DNA of 64,000 bases from Paraburkholderia sp. PGU19 (GTDB lineage: Bacteria > Pseudomonadota > Gammaproteobacteria > Burkholderiales > Burkholderiaceae), in the NCBI RefSeq assembly GCF_013426915.1, contig NZ_AP023181.1, forward strand, positions 558,001 through 622,000, written 5' to 3'. Each line of letters opens with the position of its first letter. Position 1 is the first letter of the stretch. Made by a program: the position numbers and the translations under genes. Shown here piece by piece: positions 8,925-17,687 of this stretch. Below the pieces are notes generated by a model. The model ran no database searches and was not told the origin of the DNA. It saw only the letters and a list, made by a program, of their open reading frames with translations.

Positions 8925-9925
8925 GTGATGTATCGGCGGCAAGCGGCCTGCGCGTCGCGATCATGACGGACGAAACCGGCTGGCACACGGGACGCCTCAA
9001 GAAAGCGTTCCGCGCGCGCGGCGTCGACGCGCGCTGCGTCGATCTCGCTACATGCCGCATCGACACATCGTGGTCGCCGTATGGCCTCGCAATTCCCGGC
9101 TTCGCGCGCGATCTGCCCGATGCTGTGTTCGTGCGCGGCATCGCGGGCGGCACGTTCGAACAGGTCACGCTGCGCCTCGGCATCCTGCACGCGCTGCGCG
9201 AGTGCGGCGTGCCCGTCTACAACGACGCGCGTGCCATCGAGCGCAGCGTCGACAAATCGATGACGAGCTTCCTGCTGCATCGCGCGGGCGTGCCGACGCC
9301 GCCCGCGTGGACGACAGAATCGGTGGCCTTCGCGCAGCGCGTGCTGATGCGCGAGACGGCGGCCGCGCGCCGGGTCGTGATCAAGCCGCTCTTCGGCTCG
9401 CAGGGCAAGGGCTTGCGGCGGCTCGGCGCGAACGCGTCGAACGGCGCATTGACGCCGCTGCCGCCACTGCGAAGCTATCGCGAGGTCGCGTATCTGCAGC
9501 GTTTCGTCGGCAGTGCGCGCGCGCGGCCTGGCGCGTACGACTGGCGCGTGCTCGTGATCGGCTCGCGCGCTGTTGCTGCGATGCGGCGAACGGGCGGGCG
9601 CGGCTGGATTCACAACGTCGCGCGCGGCGCGCGCTGCGAGCCTGCTGAACTGGACCCAACGCTCGCGAGCCTCGCCGAGCGCGCGACGGCCGCGCTCGGG
9701 CTCGATTACGCGGGGGTCGACCTGATCCCCGATCTGTCGATGCCGGGCGAAACCGGCGCGCCGCTCGTGCTCGAAGTGAACGGTGTCGCGGCGTGGCGTG
9801 GTCTGCAATCGGTGACGACCGTCGATATCGCAGCGGCGCTGGTCGACGATCTGCTCGACCGCAAGCTCGCGGCGAGCCGCGCATCGACACTGCTGCAGCC
9901 CGCCGTGACGCTCCATGGGCGCTGA
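8921..9925 (+). CDS. RimK-type ATP-grasp ligase, probable H4MPT side-chain glutamate ligase
   Basis: 334 residues. The RimK family pattern is clear: N-terminal VAIMTDETGWHTGRLKKAF, the VFVRGIAGGTFEQV segment, the ATP-binding VVIKPLFGSQGKGLRR, and VLEVNGVAAWRGLQ near the C-terminus. Archaeal relatives such as MptN add L-glutamate to tetrahydrosarcinapterin precursors, so a glutamate ligase role for the bacterial cofactor is a reasonable inference. The start overlaps mch by ATGA and the end overlaps the next gene by 11 bp, making a tightly coupled run. Confidence 0.82.
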   Translation: MSDVSAASGLRVAIMTDETGWHTGRLKKAFRARGVDARCVDLATCRIDTSWSPYGLAIPGFARDLPDAVFVRGIAGGTFEQVTLRLGILHALRECGVPVYNDARAIERSVDKSMTSFLLHRAGVPTPPAWTTESVAFAQRVLMRETAAARRVVIKPLFGSQGKGLRRLGANASNGALTPLPPLRSYREVAYLQRFVGSARARPGAYDWRVLVIGSRAVAAMRRTGGRGWIHNVARGARCEPAELDPTLASLAERATAALGLDYAGVDLIPDLSMPGETGAPLVLEVNGVAAWRGLQSVTTVDIAAALVDDLLDRKLAASRASTLLQPAVTLHGR

Positions 9926-10784
9926 TGATCTCCTCGCACGCGCCCACGTCGCGTTCCTGCGCGCATGCCGGCTCGATGTCGAAACGGCGAAGCCGGGCAA
10001 TGTCAGCATCGCGAGCGCGGGACATGGGATGCAGGCCGCGCAGTTCATCGACAGCGCGGAGGCTGCCTCACCCGCGCTATTCACCCATGGCGCGCGCGTC
10101 GGCGAGCGCATTCTCGATGCCGTGACGCGCACACAGCGGATCGCGGGCTGCAATACGAATCTCGGCATCGTGCTGCTGGTCGCGCCGCTTGCCGCCGCGC
10201 TGGAATGCCTTGGCGACGCATTTCCGCTCGATGCCGCGCGCTGGCAAGCCTCCGTTGACAACGTGCTGTCGCGCCTCGACATCGACGACGCGCGCGCCGC
10301 CTATCGCGCGATCGCGCTCGCCAATCCCGGCGGACTGGGCGACGCGCCCGAGCAATCGGTGCATGCGCTGCCCACTGTCGATCTACGTGAAGCGATGTCG
10401 CTGGCCGCCGAACGCGACAGCATCGCGCGTCAATACGCGAACGGTTTCACCGACATCTTCGGCATGGGCCTCGACGCGATCGCGCGATCGCACTGCAGCA
10501 CGCCGACCACTATCACGCTCGACGTCTTTCTCACCTTCCTCGGCGCGTGGCCCGACTCGCACATACTGCGCAAGCATGGCGCGGCCGTGGCGCAAAGTGT
10601 CACGCGCGAAGCGCGCGAACGCCATGCTCAATGGCGAGACGCGCACGCCGCGCAACTCGATGCATGGGACGCCGAACTGAAAGCGCAAGGCGTCAACCCT
10701 GGCACGAGCGCCGATCTGAGCGTCGCGACGCTGTTCGTCGCCGCGTTGCTCGACCCTTTGCGCTTCGCAAGCGAGCGCGCCTGA
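9915..10784 (+). CDS. CitG/MdcB-like triphosphoribosyl-dephospho-CoA synthase family protein
   Basis: 289 residues, all-helical CitG-type family. The typical stretch is [21 protein letters not shown] near the N-terminus, followed by [20 protein letters not shown], the signature of the fold. True CitG makes the prosthetic group of citrate lyase, whose genes are absent here. Family members in archaea and H4MPT methylotrophs are thought to carry out a phosphoribosyl-type transfer in cofactor assembly. It is the last gene of the coupled mch run; a 124-bp gap follows before fae. Confidence 0.8.
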   Translation: MGADDLLARAHVAFLRACRLDVETAKPGNVSIASAGHGMQAAQFIDSAEAASPALFTHGARVGERILDAVTRTQRIAGCNTNLGIVLLVAPLAAALECLGDAFPLDAARWQASVDNVLSRLDIDDARAAYRAIALANPGGLGDAPEQSVHALPTVDLREAMSLAAERDSIARQYANGFTDIFGMGLDAIARSHCSTPTTITLDVFLTFLGAWPDSHILRKHGAAVAQSVTREARERHAQWRDAHAAQLDAWDAELKAQGVNPGTSADLSVATLFVAALLDPLRFASERA

Positions 10785-10791
10785 GATCGAT

Positions 10792-10807
10792 TGGCATGGT
10801 TCCTGTT
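10792..10807 (+). promoter_or_regulatory. Possible sigma-54-like promoter of fae (imperfect)
   Basis: TGGCATG, four bases (GTTC), then CTGTT. The -24 half is good, but the -12 half lacks the almost invariant GC (it has GT), so this is weak. The bases GTTCC at 10799-10803 also pair with GGAAC at 10812-10816, so the site may instead be part of an operator. It lies about 100 bp before the fae start. Confidence 0.3.
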
Positions 10808-10908
10808 ACACGGGAACGCGGTGCGTCCCCCTCAAACAACGCGCGGTTGGTCGCCACGCGTCGCGAGTTCGTCACACGTCGACAGACCCAATTCACTGGA
10901 GGAACAGC

Positions 10909-11418
10909 ATGGCCAAGATCAACCGCGTAATGGTAGGCGAGTCGCTTATCGGCGAGGGCAACGAAGTCGCCCACATCGATCTGATCATCGGGCCGCGAGG
11001 CTCAGCAGCCGAATCGGCTTTCTGCCACGCTCTCACCAACAACAAGGACGGCTTCACGTCGCTGCTCGCGGTCGTTGCGCCGAATCTGCTGACCAAGCCC
11101 AACACCGTGCTGTTCAACAAGGTGACCATCAAGGGCGCAAAGCAGGCCGTACAGATGTTCGGCCCGGCGCAGCACGCCGTGGCGCTTGCCGTCGCGGATT
11201 GCGTCGAAGACGGCACGATTCCGAAGGACGAAGCCGACGACCTGTTCATCTGCGTCGGCGTCTTCATCCATTGGGAAGCCGACGACGACAAGAAGATCCA
11301 GGAGTTCAACTACAAGGCGACCCGCGAGGCACTCCAGCGCGCGGTAGCGGGCGAGCCGAGCGCCGCTGAAGTCGTGTCGAAGAAGGCCACGGCTGCGCAC
11401 CCGTTCGCGCCGAACTAG
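10909..11418 (+). CDS. fae: Formaldehyde-activating enzyme Fae
   Basis: 169 residues, exactly the usual Fae size. Fae condenses formaldehyde with H4MPT to methylene-H4MPT in the cytoplasm, linking methanol oxidation to the MtdB/Mch/Fhc pathway. The family stretch [19 protein letters not shown] contains the catalytic His, and [17 protein letters not shown] and [13 protein letters not shown] are also typical. A strong RBS, GGAGGAA, precedes the ATG. The gene has its own 124-bp leader and is followed by a large hairpin, so it is probably a separate, highly expressed unit. Confidence 0.97.
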   Translation: MAKINRVMVGESLIGEGNEVAHIDLIIGPRGSAAESAFCHALTNNKDGFTSLLAVVAPNLLTKPNTVLFNKVTIKGAKQAVQMFGPAQHAVALAVADCVEDGTIPKDEADDLFICVGVFIHWEADDDKKIQEFNYKATREALQRAVAGEPSAAEVVSKKATAAHPFAPN

Positions 11419-11450
11419 GCGCGCCTTATGCATGGCATGCAGTGTCGCGC

Positions 11451-11493
11451 GCGCAACGCGCGGCAGGCCGCGAGGGTCTGCCGCGCGTTGCGC
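11451..11493 (+). terminator. Hairpin after fae, probable terminator
   Basis: GCGCAACGCGCGGCAG at 11451-11466 pairs perfectly with 11478-11493 (16-bp stem, 11-nt loop). Only a short T-poor tail follows (TGCGCGTGTTT), so intrinsic termination may be incomplete. It would insulate fae from the downstream small gene or stabilise fae mRNA. Confidence 0.6.
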
Positions 11494-11542
11494 TGCGCGT
11501 GTTTAACCGATCGATGCAGAACCCTACGCTAAAGGCTTCCAC

Positions 11543-11956
11543 ATGACCTCACGTTGTCGCGCGCGCCTCGCTGTCGCGGCGTTCGCGTGCGTTGCAGTGC
11601 TTCCGCTTGCCGCGCTGGCGGCCGATCCCGCGGGCGACAAGGCCCCCACCAGCGGCAACGACTACCCGACACAAGGCCGCGTCGAATACGTGCTCGGCTG
11701 CATGGACGACAATGGCCACGATTTCGCCAACGTCTACAAGTGCTCGTGCGTCATCGACAAGATTGCGGCCGCTCTACCGTATGACGAATACGTCGAGCAG
11801 ATGACGTTCGCGAAGTACGCGACGCTCGGCGGCGAAGGCGGTAACGAATTCCGCGTCGACCGGGCGCGTGCGCAAACGAAGAAATATCGCGCGCTGCAGC
11901 AAGAGGCGTATCAGGCGTGCGGGCTCGCGAAGGCCACGCCGTCCGCGGCGAAGTAA
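11543..11956 (+). CDS. Small periplasmic cysteine-containing protein of unknown function
   Basis: 137 residues with a clear signal peptide (cleavage after LAALAA, about residue 28). The mature part has four Cys: GCMDDNGHDF, YKCSCVIDKI and QACGL; the closely spaced CSC and the outer pair could form disulfides. No catalytic motif and no CXXCH are present. I do not recognise the family with certainty. Its position between fae and folB in a methanol-oxidation island, plus export, suggests an accessory role in periplasmic methanol oxidation, but that is inference. Confidence 0.7.
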   Translation: MTSRCRARLAVAAFACVAVLPLAALAADPAGDKAPTSGNDYPTQGRVEYVLGCMDDNGHDFANVYKCSCVIDKIAAALPYDEYVEQMTFAKYATLGGEGGNEFRVDRARAQTKKYRALQQEAYQACGLAKATPSAAK

Positions 11957-11974
11957 GGCTGGGACTGCACCGAT

Positions 11975-11996
11975 GTGCCCGTGTCAGGACGGGCAC
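11975..11996. terminator. Hairpin between convergent genes
   Basis: GTGCCCGT at 11975-11982 pairs with ACGGGCAC at 11989-11996 (8-bp stem, 6-nt loop). It lies in the 58-bp gap between the small secreted gene (rightward) and folB (leftward), so it could act in both directions. Confidence 0.45.
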
Positions 11997-12014
11997 GCGC
12001 GATACATGCGCCGC

Positions 12015-12485
12015 TTACGGAAAGCGCTCGCGTTGTCGCTCGATGATCACACCGACGGCGGCGACGTCGTCGAATTTTGCGGGTTTGCACAACTTGACGC
12101 GCACCCACTGAGCGCCGAATCTGTCGATCAACAATCGGGCAATCTGCTCGGCCAGCGCTTCGAGAAGCTGCACCTTATGTGTTGCAAGCAGCGTGTGCAG
12201 TTCGGCGCGCACGGCCGCATAGTTGATCGTGTCGTCGATCCCGTCCGTCTCGCACGCGCGCAGATACGGCACGCCGATTGCGAGATCCAGTTGCACGGGC
12301 TGCGGCTCGTGCAGTTCGCCAGCGTCGATGCCGATCACCGTCTGCGCGACGAAGCCCTCGATATACACGATATCGAGCGCGGCACCATGCTGAGGCTGCC
12401 CCGCCGGCTCGTGCATGGGCCGCGCGCTCGACGGCAACACGACCGTAAAATGGATGGGACTGCTTCCCGGGTTGAAACGGTCCAT
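12015..12485 (-). CDS. folB: Dihydroneopterin aldolase-like protein (FolB family)
   Basis: 156 residues; the C-terminal 120 form a FolB domain: DIVYIEGFVAQTVIGID at its start, the TDGIDDTINYAAV active-site region, and VKLCKPAKFDDVAAVGV at the end. FolB cleaves dihydroneopterin to hydroxymethyl-dihydropterin, the pterin half of both folate and H4MPT. A copy inside an H4MPT cluster is probably dedicated to H4MPT. GGAG 7 nt upstream supports the start at 12485; an internal ATG at 12417 would give the bare domain. It runs against its neighbours and is divergent from the sigma-54 activator gene. Confidence 0.85.
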   Translation of the reverse strand: MDRFNPGSSPIHFTVVLPSSARPMHEPAGQPQHGAALDIVYIEGFVAQTVIGIDAGELHEPQPVQLDLAIGVPYLRACETDGIDDTINYAAVRAELHTLLATHKVQLLEALAEQIARLLIDRFGAQWVRVKLCKPAKFDDVAAVGVIIERQRERFP

Positions 12486-12592
12486 GTATGAGCTCCACAT
12501 TGGGGCGCGCGGGCGGCGCATCGGTTGTTGCTGCAATCCGACGATGCGAAGCAAAAACCAGGCGCACTCGCCCGCACTCGTACGACTATTTA

Positions 12593-12621
12593 TTGATGTA
12601 TCGCGACTCGAGTTGTACAGT
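12593..12621 (+). promoter_or_regulatory. Possible sigma-70 promoter of the activator gene
   Basis: TTGATG (12593-12598), a 17-bp spacer, then TACAGT (12616-12621). Both hexamers match the consensus at about four of six positions. It would give a leader of roughly 165 nt before the chosen start at 12792. Confidence 0.4.
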
Positions 12622-12791
12622 GTTTGCTGAGTGCCCTGGAACAGATTCAAACGACATATCAGCAGTTCTCCACGCGCGCGCGAGACGCGCGGCACATCGG
12701 CAAGCACACGGGGAAACACTTACATACAGCGCAGGCCGGGCCCGTCGGCAACTGGATGGACACCGAGCCGAACGCATCGGAGACGCCCCTA

Positions 12792-14903
12792 ATGTCATCG
12801 CTCGTTGACATCGATTCGCACGTCCGGGATGTACTGAACATCGTCAACAACCAGCCCGCCACGTGTTCGATGAGCCATTCCGTCGCGCAATCGTGGACGC
12901 GCTGTCTCGTCGATTTCGGTCTGGACCCCGGACGTTTTGTGCTGCCGCCTGTGCTGACGCAGCACGAACTGAACTTGCGGCGCGAGGCGGCGGGCGATCT
13001 GATCGCCTGCTCGAAGCTGGAAATGACCACGCTCTACCAGCAACTCGCCGACCCCGAACTCGCGGTGATACTCGTCGATGCAAACGGTGTGATCGTTCAT
13101 CAGGTTTCGTCGGTGCCATTCGGTGAAGCCGTCGCCGCCGACGGCCTGCGTCCCGGCGCCGTGTGGAGCGAGCGCGAAGCGGGCACGAACGGCATGGGCA
13201 CGTGCCTGACGGAGCGCGAATGTCTCGCGATCTATCAGCATGAGCATTTCTATCCGCGCTATACGTCCCTCACCTGCTCGGCCGCGCCCATCTTCGACGA
13301 ACGCGGCGCGATTGTCGGCGTGCTCGACGTGACGAGCCGCTCGCGGATGCTGCAGCAGCATTCGCTCGTGCTCGTCGGCATGTCGCGGCAGATGATCGAG
13401 AACCGGCTGATCGACTCGCGCTACCGCCGCGCCAATACGGTCCACTTCCATAGCCGCCCTGAATTCGTCGGCACGCTGCACGCCGGCAAGCTCGCGGTCG
13501 ACGACGACGGCATCGTGCTCGCCGCCAATCGCAGCGCGCTGTTCCAGCTCGATCTGCGCTCGCCCGACCAGTTGTGCGGAAAGCGCATCGAAGAAGCGTT
13601 CAGCACGACGCTCGAAGACATGATCGCGCGCAGCATTCGCGGCTCGTTCCATCCGATCACCGTCTACAGCGCGCACGCCAGCAACCGCTTCTTCGTGATC
13701 GCGCAGACGCCACGCGACGCGACCTCGTTCGGCAACGCGAACCAGGTGGCGACGAGCGCGCGCGGACAGTGGAGCGACGTCTCGATCAACCGCGTTTCGC
13801 GCGCCAAAAGCCCGCGCGAAACGCGCGACGCAAAGCCAGCAGCGGCCGGGCTCGACAAGCTCTCGCATCTGGAATTCGGCGATCCGCGCATGGCCGCGCA
13901 GAGCCAGCTGGCCGCGCGCGTGATCCAGCGGAAAATCCCGATCATCCTCAGAGGCCAGACGGGCACGGGCAAGGAAGTATTTGCCAACGCGCTGCACAGC
14001 ATCAGTCCGAACGCGTCGGGCGCGTTCGTCGCGGTGAACTGCGCGTCACTGCCCGAGACGCTGATCGAAAGCGAGTTGTTCGGCTATCGCGCGGGCGCAT
14101 TCACGGGCGCGCAGCGCGAAGGACGGCGCGGCAAGATCGTGCAGGCGAACAACGGCACGCTGTTCCTCGATGAAATCGGTGACATGCCGATGGCCTTGCA
14201 GGCGCGGCTGCTGCGCGTGATCGAAGAACGCGAGGTGACGCCGCTTGGCGCCGAAACCACGATCAAGGTCGATTTCCAGCTGATCAGCGCGAGCCACCGC
14301 AATCTGCTCGATCTCGTGCAGCGCGGACTGTTCCGCGAAGACCTGTACTACCGGCTCAACGGCATCGAAATCAATCTGCCGCCGCTATGCGAGCGCGCCG
14401 ATCTGCTGCCGCTCGTGCAGCACATACTCGAAAGCGAAGCCGAAGATCCGCCCGAACTCAGCGCCGAAGCGCGGCAGGCGCTCGCGAATTACGCGTGGCC
14501 GGGCAACATTCGCCAGTTGCGGCACGTGCTGCAGATGGCGATCGCACTGTGCGACGGACCGGAGATACGCTGCGCGCATCTGCCGGCGGAAATCGTCGAT
14601 GAGATGCGTGGCGCGGGCGGCGCGCCTGCACGCGGTTCGGCGGCGGGACCGCTGACGCAGCAGGCGAACGCAGCAGCAGCGCCGTTCGACGACGAGGCCG
14701 ATTTGTCGGCGCTCAACGCGATCCAGGTCAAGGAGCGCGAAACGGTGCTCGCGATGCTCGACGAACACCGCTGGAACGTGAGCAACGTTGCGAAGACGCT
14801 TGGCATCAGCCGCAACACCTTGTACCGGAAGATGCACAGACTGCACATCCGGCTGTCGCACGACGCCTCACAGGCATCCGTCGACGACGCGTGCGGCAAG
14901 TGA
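12792..14903 (+). CDS. Sigma-54-dependent activator, AcoR-type Fis-family regulator
   Basis: 703 residues from the ATG at 12792, which has GGAGA 9 nt upstream. The frame is open to 12624, so longer starts (for example 12756) are possible. Order of parts: an N-terminal AcoR-like GAF sensory region with SEREAGTNGMGTCL; a PAS-like segment; an AAA+ domain with Walker A GQTGTGKE near residue 388, GAFTGA near 434 (the loop that contacts sigma-54) and FLDEIGDMP; and a C-terminal Fis-type helix-turn-helix with SNVAKTLGISRNTLYRK. AcoR-type proteins sense small metabolites rather than being phosphorylated. Its place between H4MPT genes and the sigma-54 promoters at 4423 and 22953 make it the prime candidate activator of this island; that is inference. 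Confidence 0.93.
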   Translation: MSSLVDIDSHVRDVLNIVNNQPATCSMSHSVAQSWTRCLVDFGLDPGRFVLPPVLTQHELNLRREAAGDLIACSKLEMTTLYQQLADPELAVILVDANGVIVHQVSSVPFGEAVAADGLRPGAVWSEREAGTNGMGTCLTERECLAIYQHEHFYPRYTSLTCSAAPIFDERGAIVGVLDVTSRSRMLQQHSLVLVGMSRQMIENRLIDSRYRRANTVHFHSRPEFVGTLHAGKLAVDDDGIVLAANRSALFQLDLRSPDQLCGKRIEEAFSTTLEDMIARSIRGSFHPITVYSAHASNRFFVIAQTPRDATSFGNANQVATSARGQWSDVSINRVSRAKSPRETRDAKPAAAGLDKLSHLEFGDPRMAAQSQLAARVIQRKIPIILRGQTGTGKEVFANALHSISPNASGAFVAVNCASLPETLIESELFGYRAGAFTGAQREGRRGKIVQANNGTLFLDEIGDMPMALQARLLRVIEEREVTPLGAETTIKVDFQLISASHRNLLDLVQRGLFREDLYYRLNGIEINLPPLCERADLLPLVQHILESEAEDPPELSAEARQALANYAWPGNIRQLRHVLQMAIALCDGPEIRCAHLPAEIVDEMRGAGGAPARGSAAGPLTQQANAAAAPFDDEADLSALNAIQVKERETVLAMLDEHRWNVSNVAKTLGISRNTLYRKMHRLHIRLSHDASQASVDDACGK

Positions 14904-14932
14904 CTCACACATGATCCGTACATGAACTACGC

Positions 14933-15532
14933 ATGAGTGCACCGTCGCCCGCCCGCCGCCCTGGCGTTTTTCGCCCCGACGCGCGCTTCGCGTGGTGCAT
15001 CACGGGTTCGGGACACATGCTGGAAGAATCGATCGACATCGCGCTCGCGCTGCCGGGCGCCGATCTGTTTCTGTCCGCCGCCGGCGAAGAAGTATTGCCG
15101 CTTTACGGCTGGCCCGTGCCTAAACTGCGCGAGCATTTTCGCGTGATGCGCGACAACAGCGCGAGCAGCGTGCCCGTCGGCATGCTGTACGAAGGCCTCT
15201 ATCACACCGTCGTGATTGCGCCTGCGACCAGCAACACAGTTGCCAAATGCGCGTTCGGCATCTCCGACACACTGCCGACCAACCTGTATGCGCAGGCGGG
15301 CAAGCAATGCGTGCCCGGCATCGTTTTCGCGTGCGACACCGAGCCGAGCGTCATCACGCAGAGCCCGCACGAGTGGGTCGAAGTGCGACCGCGCGCGATC
15401 GAGCTGGAGAATGTCGAGCGGCTTGCGCGCATCGAATACACGACCGTCGCGCGCTCGCTCGACGAATTGCGCGCGGCATTGAGCGAACGGCTTTCGAACC
15501 TCGGGCTCGCATGGAACACATCGTCTTCCTGA
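14933..15532 (+). CDS. dmrB: Dihydromethanopterin reductase DmrB (flavoprotein)
   Basis: 199 residues, archaeal-type flavoprotein related to the FMN-binding HFCD fold. Visible motifs: FAWCITGSGHMLEESIDIA near the N-terminus (FMN phosphate loop), YHTVVIAPATSNTVAK in the middle and CVPGIVFACDTEP. DmrB reduces dihydromethanopterin to H4MPT, the last step in making the cofactor, and this enzyme type is known from Burkholderia. It follows the activator gene by 29 bp and overlaps the next start by 22 bp. Confidence 0.87.
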   Translation: MSAPSPARRPGVFRPDARFAWCITGSGHMLEESIDIALALPGADLFLSAAGEEVLPLYGWPVPKLREHFRVMRDNSASSVPVGMLYEGLYHTVVIAPATSNTVAKCAFGISDTLPTNLYAQAGKQCVPGIVFACDTEPSVITQSPHEWVEVRPRAIELENVERLARIEYTTVARSLDELRAALSERLSNLGLAWNTSSS

Positions 15533-16899
15533 CCGGCAAGCTCGCCGAGAAAAGCGTCGTGCAGGTGCTGGAGGGCATGACGAACGCGCCGTTCACGTGG
15601 GAGGTGCGCGAGATCGGCTTGCAGGTTGCCGCGCTGATGACGGCCGATATGATCCGGCGGCGGGTGACGTTGCCGCTGCGCGCGGACCGGATGATCGTGC
15701 CGGGGCGGTGTCGTGGTGATCTTGCTGCGTTGAGTGAGCACTTTGGCTTACCCGTCGAGCGTGGGCCAGAGGAAGCTAAGGACTTGCCGCTGCATTTCGG
15801 GCAGGCCGCGCGGAAGTTCGATTTGTCGCGTTACTCGACGGAGATTTTTGCGGAGATCGTCGATGCGCCGCGGCTCGATCTCGAGGGTATCGCTGCGCGG
15901 GCTAAGCACTATGCGGAACAAGGCGCGGATGTGATTGATGTGGGCTGTCTGCCTGATACGCCGTTTCCGCATCTCGAAGATGCTGTGCGTATGCTGAAGG
16001 ATGGCGGGTATCGTGTGAGCGTCGATTCGATGGTGACGGACGAACTTCTGCGCGGCGGGCGCGCGGGGGCCGATTATCTGATGAGTCTCAACGTGGACAC
16101 GTTGTGGGTCGCTGATGAAGTACCGTCGACGCCCATCGTCGTTGCGCGCGAGCCGCACGATATGGCTTCTTTGCATCAGGCGATTGATGTGCTCGTTGCG
16201 CGTGGTAGGCCGTTTCTGGCTGATCCTATTCTTGATCCGATTCCGTTTGGCTTTGCTGCTTCCATTGCGCGGTATGTCGCGTTGCGGGAGCGGTATCCCG
16301 ATGTTGCCATCATGCTTGGTGTTGGGAATCTCACTGAGCTGACTGAAGCTGATACTAGTGGCATTAATGCAGTGCTGCTTGGTATTGCTGCTGAATTACG
16401 CGTTTCTGCCGTGTTGACCACTTCCGTTAGCCTGCATGCGAGGCGTGCTGTGCGTGAGGCTGATGTCGCCCGGCGTGTTATGTATGCGGCTTATGAGGCG
16501 CAGGTGCTGCCTAAAGGTATCAATTCTGATCTGTCTGCGTTGCATGCCAAGCGGCCTTTTCCTTATGACGCTGATGAGATTGCTGCGTTTGCCGCACAGG
16601 TGCGAGATCCGAATTTTCGTGTTCAGGTCAGCACGGATGGGATTCATGTTTATAACCGTGATGTGCATGTTGTTGAAGGAGATCCGTTTGATTTGTATCC
16701 GCACCTGAAGCTTGAGAATGATGGCGGGCACGCGTTTTATATGGGCGTGCAGACGGCACGGGCTGAGATCGCCTGGCGGCTCGGGAAAAGGTTTGATCAG
16801 GATCAGGTTCTGGATTGGGGGTGTCAGGTCGAGCGTAGTGCTGAAGACCTGGAGGTCTGGTGTGCCCCTGGCACGACGAAGGTGAAACGTTCGAAATAA
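15511..16899 (+). CDS. Dihydropteroate synthase-like protein of H4MPT biosynthesis
   Basis: 462 residues. Residues ~130-380 resemble the TIM barrel of dihydropteroate synthase (GADVIDVGCLPDTPFPHLE, then YRVSVDSM), with extra N- and C-terminal parts seen in archaeal relatives. It is expected to join the pterin and the ribosylated aminobenzoate halves of H4MPT, or assist in this. The start is ATG 15511, inside the end of dmrB. Codon choice changes along the gene: the first third is GC-rich, whereas from about 15.7 kb onward codons ending in T and G become common (GCT, GAT, GTT). This drift increases towards the palindromic element at 16997. Confidence 0.82.
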   Translation: MEHIVFLTGKLAEKSVVQVLEGMTNAPFTWEVREIGLQVAALMTADMIRRRVTLPLRADRMIVPGRCRGDLAALSEHFGLPVERGPEEAKDLPLHFGQAARKFDLSRYSTEIFAEIVDAPRLDLEGIAARAKHYAEQGADVIDVGCLPDTPFPHLEDAVRMLKDGGYRVSVDSMVTDELLRGGRAGADYLMSLNVDTLWVADEVPSTPIVVAREPHDMASLHQAIDVLVARGRPFLADPILDPIPFGFAASIARYVALRERYPDVAIMLGVGNLTELTEADTSGINAVLLGIAAELRVSAVLTTSVSLHARRAVREADVARRVMYAAYEAQVLPKGINSDLSALHAKRPFPYDADEIAAFAAQVRDPNFRVQVSTDGIHVYNRDVHVVEGDPFDLYPHLKLENDGGHAFYMGVQTARAEIAWRLGKRFDQDQVLDWGCQVERSAEDLEVWCAPGTTKVKRSK

Positions 16900-16996
16900 C
16901 GGTTTTGGTGTTGGTTTTGGTTTTGGTTTGTCAGACTTTGCGCTGGCATCGGCGAGACGGGGTTTGCTGCGCAAGCGGTTTGGTTGTTTTGCCGTT
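16900..16996. repeat. G/T-rich low-complexity leader of palindrome A
   Basis: Begins with iterated GGTTTTGGTTTTGGT-like sequence and contains an extra copy of the element's terminal motif, TTTGCGCTGGCATC, near 16937. An inverted, A/C-rich counterpart lies to the right of each element. No gene is seen. Confidence 0.7.
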
Positions 16997-17657
16997 GCGC
17001 TGGCATCCGCGTTATGCCTTCGTGCTTCAAGCGTCGCCCCTGTGCGGGGCGGCACCTACTTTTCTTTGCCGCCGCAAAGAAAAGTAGGCAAAAGAAAGCG
17101 GCTAACACCGCTAATTCTTGCGCTTGCCTGAGGGCCCTCAAAGGGTCTTACGCTTCACACGGCAGCCACGTGACTCATGTTTGTTGCCAGCGCTCTTGCG
17201 GTGCGCCTCACCCGCTTCGCGCGCCCGCGTCGCCGCACGCCGTGCCGGATATTCCACGGCCGCCCAGGTGGCAAACTGTGTGTAGGCCGTAGTACTGCAC
17301 CCGCCTTACTTCGGACCGATAGCGCATGCGTTCCACCCTATAAGAGCGCTACCCTGTACGACGCGACAACCTACACACAGTTTGCCACCTGGGCGGCACA
17401 TACCATTCGCTGCCGCTAGCCCGAATACGGGTATTCGAAGCGGGTGAGGCGTTCATTCGAAGTGTGGGCAACGAGCACCGACCAGGGCACTGTCATGTGA
17501 AGCGTGGGGACGTTGGGGGCCCGTGGATAGGAACACAGGCTGGCGGTGTTAGCCGCTTTCTTTTGCCTACTTTTCTTTGCGGCGGCAAAGAAAAGTAGGT
17601 GCCGCCCCGCACAGGGGCGACGCCTGAATCACGAAGGCATAACGCGGATGCCAGCGC
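16997..17657. repeat. 661-bp nested palindrome, copy A
   Basis: Outer arms 16997-17110 and 17544-17657 are inverted copies of each other: 114 bp with 2 mismatches by eye. Inner arms 17259-17286 and 17370-17397 are a perfect 28-bp inverted repeat around an 83-bp centre. The sequence between inner and outer arms is a degraded inverted repeat (blocks such as GCCTCACCCGCTTC and its reverse complement). Each outer arm contains its own hairpin: CCTACTTTTCTTTGC and its complement around a 4-nt loop. There is no protein of credible codon use inside, so this is not a standard insertion sequence. A second copy of exactly the same length lies at 23282. It also separates the dihydropteroate-synthase-like gene from cbbP and may terminate both. 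Confidence 0.93.
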
Positions 17658-17687
17658 AGAGGCAAAAAAACCAAACCCAAAGCCAGG

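Noticed and set aside
10792..10816. Firm sigma-54 promoter call for fae
   Set aside because: The -12 half lacks the near-invariant GC; kept only as a weak candidate.
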